Shown piece after piece: positions 58,201 through 64,000 of a stretch of 64,000 nucleotides of DNA. Position 1 is the first letter of the stretch. Each line of letters begins with the position of its first letter. The stretch comes from an uncultured Polaribacter sp. (lineage in GTDB: Bacteria; Bacteroidota; Bacteroidia; Flavobacteriales; Flavobacteriaceae). A program made the position numbers and the translations under genes. The stretch is from positions 240,210-304,209 of the forward strand of contig CALSOT010000002.1 in NCBI GenBank assembly GCA_943788045.1. The letters are read 5' to 3'. Under the pieces are notes generated by a model that had not been told where the DNA came from, did not search any database, and saw only the letters and a list, made by a program, of their open reading frames with translations.

Positions 58201-61200
58201 TAGATACTGAAGAAGGAGCTGGAGATAGTGACGGCGATGGCATTGCAGATGCGATGGATACCGATTCAGACAACGACGGCTGTTCAGATGCTAAAGAAGC
58301 AGGCTTTACCGATGCGAATGCAGATGGTATGGTTGATGGAACAGGTGTTGATATAGACGGTACAATCATCGGAAGTGATGGTTACAATACACCTTTAGAT
58401 GTAAATAACAACGGTATTGCAGATTACCAAGAAGCAGGTCCAGATAGTGACAACGATGGTATTGCTGATGCTTGTGACGATACAATAGATACAGACAACG
58501 ATGGCATCGATGATAGTGTTGATGTGGATGATGACAATGATGGAATCTATGACACAGCAGAAGGATCAGGAGATACAGACGGCGACGGCATTCCAGATAG
58601 TAGAGATACTGACTCAGACAACGATGGTTGTTCAGATGCAAAAGAAGCAGGCTTTACCGATGCGAATGCAGATGGTATGGTAGATGGAACAGGTGTTGCA
58701 GCAAACGGTGCAGTCATCGGAAGTGACGGATACACGAACCCTGCAGATGCAGATCAAAATGGTGTTGCTGATTATAGAGAAGCAGGCCCAGATGCTGATA
58801 ACGATGGTATCGCAGATGCATGTGATACGATTGATCCAATCGATGATAATGATCAGGACGGAATTGAGGATGCTATTGATTTAGATGATGACAATGACGG
58901 GATCTTAGATACTGAAGAAGGAGCTGGAGATAGTGACGGCGATGGCATTGCAGATGCGATGGATACCGATTCAGACAACGACGGCTGTTCAGATGCTAAA
59001 GAAGCAGGCTTTACCGATGCGAATGCAGATGGTATGGTTGATGGAACAGGTGTTGATATAGACGGTACAATCATCGGAAGTGATGGTTACAATACACCTT
59101 TAGATGTAAATAACAACGGTATTGCAGATTACCAAGAAGCAGGTCCAGATAGTGACAACGATGGTATTGCTGATGCTTGTGACGATACAATAGATACAGA
59201 CAACGATGGCATCGATGATAGTGTTGATGTGGATGATGACAATGATGGAATCTATGACACTGCAGAAGGATCAGGAGATACAGACGGCGACGGCATTCCA
59301 GATAGTAGAGATACTGACTCAGACAACGATGGCTGTTCAGATGCAAAAGAAGCAGGCTTTACCGATGCGAATGCAGATGGTATGGTAGATGGAACAGGTG
59401 TTGCAGCAAACGGTGCAGTCATCGGAAGTGACGGATACACGAACCCTGCAGATGCAGATAAAAATGGTGTTGCTGATTATAGAGAAGCAGGCCCAGATGC
59501 TGATAACGATGGTATCGCAGATGCATGTGATACGATTGATCCAATCGATGATAATGATCAGGACGGAATTGAGGATGCTATTGATTTAGATGATGACAAT
59601 GACGGGATCTTAGATACTGAAGAAGGAGCTGGAGATAGTGACGGCGATGGCATTGCAGATGCGATGGATACCGATTCAGACAACGACGGCTGTTCAGATG
59701 CTAAAGAAGCAGGCTTTACCGATGCGAATGCAGATGGTATGGTTGATGGAACAGGTGTTGATATAGACGGTACAATCATCGGAAGTGATGGTTACAATAC
59801 ACCTTTAGATGTAAATAACAACGGTATTGCAGATTACCAAGAAGCAGGTCCAGATAGTGACAACGATGGTATTGCTGATGCTTGTGACGATACAATAGAT
59901 ACAGACAACGATGGCATCGATGATAGTGTTGATGTGGATGATGACAATGATGGAATCTATGACACTGCAGAAGGATCTGGAGATACAGACGGCGACGGCA
60001 TTCCAGATAGTAGAGATACTGACTCAGACAACGATGGCTGTTCAGATGCAAAAGAAGCAGGCTTTACCGATGCGAATGCAGATGGTATGGTAGATGGAAC
60101 AGGTGTTGCAGCAAACGGTGCAGTCATCGGAAGTGACGGATACACGAACCCTGCAGATGCAGATAAAAATGGTGTTGCTGATTATAGAGAAGCAGGCCCA
60201 GATGCTGATAACGATGGTATCGCAGATGCATGTGATACGATTGATCCAATCGATGATAATGATCAGGACGGAATTGAGGATGCTATTGATTTAGATGATG
60301 ACAATGACGGGATCTTAGATACTGAAGAAGGAGCTGGAGATAGTGATGGCGATGGCATTGCAGATGCGATGGATACCGATTCAGACAACGACGGCTGTTC
60401 AGATGCTAAAGAAGCAGGCTTTACCGATGCGAATGCAGATGGTATGGTTGATGGAACAGGTGTTGATATAGACGGTACAATCATCGGAAGTGATGGTTAC
60501 AATACACCTTTAGATGTAAATAACAACGGTATTGCAGATTACCAAGAAGCAGGTCCAGATAGTGACAACGATGGTATTGCTGATGCTTGTGACGATACAA
60601 TAGATACAGACAACGATGGCATCGATGATAGTGTTGATGTGGATGACGACAATGATGGAATCTATGACACTGCAGAAGGATCAGGAGATACAGACGGCGA
60701 CGGCATTCCAGATAGTAGAGATACTGACTCAGACAACGATGGCTGTTCAGATGCAAAAGAAGCAGGCTTTACCGATGCGAATGCAGATGGTATGGTAGAT
60801 GGAACAGGTGTTGCAGCAAACGGTGCAGTCATCGGAAGTGACGGATACACGAACCCTGCAGATGCAGATAAAAATGGTGTTGCTGATTATAGAGAAGCAG
60901 GCCCAGATGCTGATAACGATGGTATCGCAGATGCATGTGATACGATTGATCCAATCGATGATAATGATCAGGACGGAATTGAGGATGCTATTGATTTAGA
61001 TGATGACAATGACGGGATCTTAGATACTGAAGAAGGAGCTGGAGATAGTGACGGCGATGGCATTGCAGATGCGATGGATACCGATTCAGACAACGACGGC
61101 TGTTCAGATGCTAAAGAAGCAGGCTTTACCGATGCGAATGCAGATGGTATGGTTGATGGAACAGGTGTTGATATAGACGGTACAATCATCGGAAGTGATG

Positions 61201-63617
61201 GTTACAATACACCTTTAGATGTAAATAACAACGGTATTGCAGATTACCAAGAAGCAGGTCCAGATAGTGACAACGATGGTATTGCTGATGCTTGTGACGA
61301 TACAATAGATACAGACAACGATGGCATCGATGATAGTGTTGATGTGGATGATGACAATGATGGAATCTATGACACTGCAGAAGGATCTGGAGATACAGAC
61401 GGCGACGGCATTCCAGATAGTAGAGATACTGACTCAGACAACGATGGCTGTTCAGATGCAAAAGAAGCAGGCTTTACCGATGCGAATGCAGATGGTATGG
61501 TAGATGGAACAGGTGTTGCAGCAAACGGTGCAGTCATCGGAAGTGACGGATACACGAACCCTGCAGATGCAGATAAAAATGGTGTTGCTGATTATAGAGA
61601 AGCAGGCCCAGATGCTGATAACGATGGTATCGCAGATGCATGTGATACGATTGATCCAATCGATGATAATGATCAGGACGGAATTGAGGATGCTATTGAT
61701 TTAGATGATGACAATGACGGGATCTTAGATACTGAAGAAGGAGCTGGAGATAGTGACGGCGATGGCATTGCAGATGCGATGGATACCGATTCAGACAACG
61801 ACGGCTGTTCAGATGCTAAAGAAGCAGGCTTTACCGATGCGAATGCAGATGGTATGGTTGATGGAACAGGTGTTGATATAGACGGTACAATCATCGGAAG
61901 TGATGGTTACAATACACCTTTAGATGTAAATAACAACGGTATTGCAGATTACCAAGAAGCAGGTCCAGATAGTGACAACGATGGTATTGCTGATGCTTGT
62001 GACGATACAATAGATACAGACAACGATGGCATCGATGATAGTGTTGATGTGGATGATGACAATGATGGAATCTATGACACTGCAGAAGGATCAGGAGATA
62101 CAGACGGCGACGGCATTCCAGATAGTAGAGATACTGACTCAGACAACGATGGCTGTTCAGATGCAAAAGAAGCAGGCTTTACCGATGCGAATGCAGATGG
62201 TATGGTAGATGGAACAGGTGTTGCAGCAAACGGTGCAGTCATCGGAAGTGACGGATACACGAACCCTGCAGATGCAGATAAAAATGGTGTTGCTGATTAT
62301 AGAGAAGCAGGCCCAGATGCTGATAACGATGGTATCGCAGATGCATGTGATACGATTGATCCAATCGATGATAATGATCAGGACGGAATTGAGGATGCTA
62401 TTGATTTAGATGATGACAATGACGGGATCTTAGATACTGAAGAAGGAGCTGGAGATAGTGACGGCGATGGCATTGCAGATGCGATGGATACCGATTCAGA
62501 CAACGACGGCTGTTCAGATGCTAAAGAAGCAGGCTTTACCGATGCGAATGCAGATGGTATGGTTGATGGAACAGGTGTTGATATAGACGGTACAATCATC
62601 GGAAGTGATGGTTACAATACACCTTTAGATGTAAATAACAACGGTATTGCAGATTACCAAGAAGCAGGTCCAGATAGTGACAACGATGGTATTGCTGATG
62701 CTTGTGACGATACAATAGATACAGACAACGATGGCATCGATGATAGTGTTGATGTGGATGATGACAATGATGGAATCTATGACACTGCAGAAGGATCAGG
62801 AGATACAGACGGCGACGGCATTCCAGATAGTAGAGATACTGACTCAGACAACGATGGCTGTTCAGATGCTAAAGAAGCAGGCTTTACCGATGCGAATGCA
62901 GATGGTATGGTAGATGGAACAGGTGTTGCAGCAAACGGTGCAGTCATCGGAAGTGACGGATACACGAACCCTGCAGATGCAGATAAAAATGGTGTTGCTG
63001 ATTATAGAGAAGCAGGCCCAGATGCTGATAACGATGGTATCGCAGATGCATGTGATACGATTGATCCAATCGATGATAATGATCAGGACGGAATTGAGGA
63101 TGCTATTGATTTAGATGATGACAATGACGGGATCTTAGATACTGAAGAAGGAGCTGGAGATAGTGATGGCGATGGCATTGCAGATGCGATGGATACCGAT
63201 TCAGACAACGACGGCTGTTCAGATGCTAAAGAAGCAGGCTTTACCGATGCGAATGCAGATGGTATGGTTGATGGAACAGGTGTTGATATAGACGGTACAA
63301 TCATCGGAAGTGATGGTTACAATACACCTTTAGATGTAAATAACAACGGTATTGCAGATTACCAAGAAGCAGGTCCAGATAGTGACAACGATGGTATTGC
63401 TGATGCTTGTGACGATACAATAGATACAGACAACGATGGCATCGATGATAGTGTTGATGTGGATGACGACAATGATGGAATCTATGACACTGCAGAAGGA
63501 TCGGAGATACAGACGGCGACGGCATTCCAGATAGTAGAGATACTGACTCAGACAACGATGGCTGTTCAGATGCAAAAGAAGCAGGCTTTACCGATGCGAA
63601 TGCAGATGGTATGGTAG
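55158..63617 (+). CDS. giant TSP3-repeat surface protein, frame segment 4 (tandem array)
   Basis: The natural continuation starts at about 55227; the ATG at 55158 only reads the previous repeat out of frame for about 23 codons. The rest is about eleven full 235-residue units. Each has two related halves: A ([20 protein letters not shown] ... AANGAVIGSDGYTNPAD) and B ([20 protein letters not shown] ... DIDGTIIGSDGYNTPLD). Each half contains three to four TSP3-like DxDxDG motifs and two cysteines (DGCSDA, ADAC). The composition is extremely acidic, fitting a long calcium-stabilised stalk. The frame breaks at 63502, where one A of the usual GGATCAGGAG is missing; the last 30-odd codons to 63617 are out of frame. 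Confidence 0.82.
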   Translation: MEQVLQQTVQSSEVTDTRTLQILDQNGVADYREAGPDADNDGIADACDTIDPIDDNDQDGIEDAIDLDDDNDGILDTEEGAGDSDGDGIADAMDTDSDNDGCSDAKEAGFTDANADGMVDGTGVDIDGTIIGSDGYNTPLDVNNNGIADYQEAGPDSDNDGIADACDDTIDTDNDGIDDSVDVDDDNDGIYDTAEGSGDTDGDGIPDSRDTDSDNDGCSDAKEAGFTDANADGMVDGTGVAANGAVIGSDGYTNPADADKNGVADYREAGPDADNDGIADACDTIDPIDDNDQDGIEDAIDLDDDNDGILDTEEGAGDSDGDGIADAMDTDSDNDGCSDAKEAGFTDANADGMVDGTGVDIDGTIIGSDGYNTPLDVNNNGIADYQEAGPDSDNDGIADACDDTIDTDNDGIDDSVDVDDDNDGIYDTAEGSGDTDGDGIPDSRDTDSDNDGCSDAKEAGFTDANADGMVDGTGVAANGAVIGSDGYTNPADADQNGVADYREAGPDADNDGIADACDTIDPIDDNDQDGIEDAIDLDDDNDGILDTEEGAGDSDGDGIADAMDTDSDNDGCSDAKEAGFTDANADGMVDGTGVDIDGTIIGSDGYNTPLDVNNNGIADYQEAGPDSDNDGIADACDDTIDTDNDGIDDSVDVDDDNDGIYDTAEGSGDTDGDGIPDSRDTDSDNDGCSDAKEAGFTDANADGMVDGTGVAANGAVIGSDGYTNPADADQNGVADYREAGPDADNDGIADACDTIDPIDDNDQDGIEDAIDLDDDNDGILDTEEGAGDSDGDGIADAMDTDSDNDGCSDAKEAGFTDANADGMVDGTGVDIDGTIIGSDGYNTPLDVNNNGIADYQEAGPDSDNDGIADACDDTIDTDNDGIDDSVDVDDDNDGIYDTAEGSGDTDGDGIPDSRDTDSDNDGCSDAKEAGFTDANADGMVDGTGVAANGAVIGSDGYTNPADADKNGVADYREAGPDADNDGIADACDTIDPIDDNDQDGIEDAIDLDDDNDGILDTEEGAGDSDGDGIADAMDTDSDNDGCSDAKEAGFTDANADGMVDGTGVDIDGTIIGSDGYNTPLDVNNNGIADYQEAGPDSDNDGIADACDDTIDTDNDGIDDSVDVDDDNDGIYDTAEGSGDTDGDGIPDSRDTDSDNDGCSDAKEAGFTDANADGMVDGTGVAANGAVIGSDGYTNPADADQNGVADYREAGPDADNDGIADACDTIDPIDDNDQDGIEDAIDLDDDNDGILDTEEGAGDSDGDGIADAMDTDSDNDGCSDAKEAGFTDANADGMVDGTGVDIDGTIIGSDGYNTPLDVNNNGIADYQEAGPDSDNDGIADACDDTIDTDNDGIDDSVDVDDDNDGIYDTAEGSGDTDGDGIPDSRDTDSDNDGCSDAKEAGFTDANADGMVDGTGVAANGAVIGSDGYTNPADADKNGVADYREAGPDADNDGIADACDTIDPIDDNDQDGIEDAIDLDDDNDGILDTEEGAGDSDGDGIADAMDTDSDNDGCSDAKEAGFTDANADGMVDGTGVDIDGTIIGSDGYNTPLDVNNNGIADYQEAGPDSDNDGIADACDDTIDTDNDGIDDSVDVDDDNDGIYDTAEGSGDTDGDGIPDSRDTDSDNDGCSDAKEAGFTDANADGMVDGTGVAANGAVIGSDGYTNPADADKNGVADYREAGPDADNDGIADACDTIDPIDDNDQDGIEDAIDLDDDNDGILDTEEGAGDSDGDGIADAMDTDSDNDGCSDAKEAGFTDANADGMVDGTGVDIDGTIIGSDGYNTPLDVNNNGIADYQEAGPDSDNDGIADACDDTIDTDNDGIDDSVDVDDDNDGIYDTAEGSGDTDGDGIPDSRDTDSDNDGCSDAKEAGFTDANADGMVDGTGVAANGAVIGSDGYTNPADADKNGVADYREAGPDADNDGIADACDTIDPIDDNDQDGIEDAIDLDDDNDGILDTEEGAGDSDGDGIADAMDTDSDNDGCSDAKEAGFTDANADGMVDGTGVDIDGTIIGSDGYNTPLDVNNNGIADYQEAGPDSDNDGIADACDDTIDTDNDGIDDSVDVDDDNDGIYDTAEGSGDTDGDGIPDSRDTDSDNDGCSDAKEAGFTDANADGMVDGTGVAANGAVIGSDGYTNPADADKNGVADYREAGPDADNDGIADACDTIDPIDDNDQDGIEDAIDLDDDNDGILDTEEGAGDSDGDGIADAMDTDSDNDGCSDAKEAGFTDANADGMVDGTGVDIDGTIIGSDGYNTPLDVNNNGIADYQEAGPDSDNDGIADACDDTIDTDNDGIDDSVDVDDDNDGIYDTAEGSGDTDGDGIPDSRDTDSDNDGCSDAKEAGFTDANADGMVDGTGVAANGAVIGSDGYTNPADADKNGVADYREAGPDADNDGIADACDTIDPIDDNDQDGIEDAIDLDDDNDGILDTEEGAGDSDGDGIADAMDTDSDNDGCSDAKEAGFTDANADGMVDGTGVDIDGTIIGSDGYNTPLDVNNNGIADYQEAGPDSDNDGIADACDDTIDTDNDGIDDSVDVDDDNDGIYDTAEGSGDTDGDGIPDSRDTDSDNDGCSDAKEAGFTDANADGMVDGTGVAANGAVIGSDGYTNPADADKNGVADYREAGPDADNDGIADACDTIDPIDDNDQDGIEDAIDLDDDNDGILDTEEGAGDSDGDGIADAMDTDSDNDGCSDAKEAGFTDANADGMVDGTGVDIDGTIIGSDGYNTPLDVNNNGIADYQEAGPDSDNDGIADACDDTIDTDNDGIDDSVDVDDDNDGIYDTAEGSEIQTATAFQIVEILTQTTMAVQMQKKQALPMRMQMVW

Positions 63618-64000
63618 ATGGAACAGGTGTTGCAGCAAACGGTGCAGTCATCGGAAGTGACGGATACACGAACCCTGCAGATGCAGATAAAAATGGTGTT
63701 GCTGATTATAGAGAAGCAGGCCCAGATGCTGATAACGATGGTATCGCAGATGCATGTGATACGATTGATCCAATCGATGATAATGATCAGGACGGAATTG
63801 AGGATGCTATTGATTTAGATGATGACAATGACGGGATCTTAGATACTGAAGAAGGAGCTGGAGATAGTGACGGCGATGGCATTGCAGATGCGATGGATAC
63901 CGATTCAGACAACGACGGCTGTTCAGATGCTAAAGAAGCAGGCTTTACCGATGCGAATGCAGATGGTATGGTTGATGGAACAGGTGTTGATATAGACGGT
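63503..64000 (+). CDS. giant TSP3-repeat surface protein, frame segment 5 (runs off window)
   Basis: After the single-base deletion at 63502 the repeat protein resumes in this frame and is open to the last base of the window (166 codons). It covers most of repeat copy 14 with the same A/B half-unit sequence ([19 protein letters not shown] in both halves). The end of the array, any ligand-binding tip and the expected C-terminal T9SS domain lie beyond the window. Confidence 0.8.

Larger units (their letters stand above)
54251..64000 (+). repeat. 705-bp coding tandem array, 13 full copies plus a partial copy
   Basis: Unit starts (at ACAATAGATACAGAC) are 54251, 54956, 55662, 56367, 57072, 57777, 58482, 59187, 59892, 60597, 61302, 62007, 62712 and 63417. 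The period is 705 bases except for +1 in copy 2 and -1 in copy 14 (the two frameshifts). Copy 1 is slightly diverged (GATGTAGATGAAAACGGAG instead of GATGCAGATAAAAATGGTG); the others differ only at a handful of mostly silent sites. Variants are GCT/GCA in DAKEAG, GAC/GAT in DSDGDG, AAA/CAA giving K or Q before NG, and GCA/GCT in GVAD. Each unit contains two related half-units, so the doubled half was amplified as a block. Confidence 0.97.

Noticed and set aside
54316..63669. Many open frames on the minus strand and in other frames within the array (60-122 codons)
   Set aside because: They repeat every 705 bases as shadows of the acidic repeat; their low-complexity Ser/Pro or His/Leu composition is the by-product of GAT/GAC-rich codons.
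54251..64000. Regular repeats could suggest a CRISPR array or satellite DNA
   Set aside because: The 705-base units are continuous coding sequence with no spacers and a period that is a multiple of three.

Overview
This is AT-rich DNA from a member of the Bacteroidota, almost certainly a marine flavobacterium (Flavobacteriaceae). The support is paired SusC/SusD genes, C-terminal type IX secretion (T9SS) sorting domains, reg_prop/Y_Y_Y sensor proteins, many lipoproteins, and weak ribosome-binding sites. I see no rRNA, tRNA, CRISPR array or intact insertion sequence.

Layout. (1) 1-1.2 kb: the 3' end of rmuC, a gene-poor stretch, and a likely unannotated small RNA (about 1086-1180) with its own Bacteroidota-type promoter element, three consecutive hairpins and a terminator. 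(2) 1.2-19.8 kb: a polysaccharide utilisation locus. A membrane-spanning LuxR-type regulator (minus strand) faces a run of plus-strand genes: a T9SS-exported multi-domain binding protein (split by a frameshift), SusC, SusD, a DUF5000-type surface lipoprotein, GH5-CBM6-CBM6, GH16, a GH30 lipoprotein and a sugar-porter MFS transporter. GH16 + GH30 + GH5 + MFS is the typical set for laminarin-like beta-1,3/1,6-glucan: outer-membrane enzymes cut the chain, SusCD imports oligomers, GH30 removes beta-1,6 branches, MFS imports sugars. (3) 19.8-29.5 kb: relics (truncated Fic, IS3-type transposase debris), a Tat-type DUF3604/PHP lipoprotein, a LytTR response regulator overlapping its giant sensor histidine kinase, an anchored DNA/RNA endonuclease and a small lipoprotein. 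(4) 29.8-33 kb: a GH2 beta-mannosidase (frameshifted in an A8 run) overlapping cutC. (5) 33-42 kb: mostly minus-strand single accessory genes (GNAT, DUF4386, sulfatase, PH-domain protein, SOUL, AlkB, acid phosphatase, Vat-type acetyltransferase) mixed with decayed genes, including an ABC permease/ATPase deletion scar. (6) 42-45 kb: a sulfatase plus GH29 alpha-L-fucosidase pair, suited to sulfated fucose glycans. (7) 45.7 kb to the end: one enormous secreted, acidic, calcium-binding-type (thrombospondin type 3) repeat protein, over 18 kb long and unfinished. Its last 9.7 kb is an almost perfect tandem array of a 705-bp (235-aa) unit, 13 complete copies plus a partial one.

A recurring theme is single-base frameshifts: at least nine one-base indels break otherwise continuous proteins (near 5716, 30231-30238, 36561, 48795, 51522, 51616, 51642, 55223 and 63502). 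This many in intact-looking genes suggests residual sequencing or assembly error, but some could be genuine phase variation. Several genes are therefore given as two or more frame segments.
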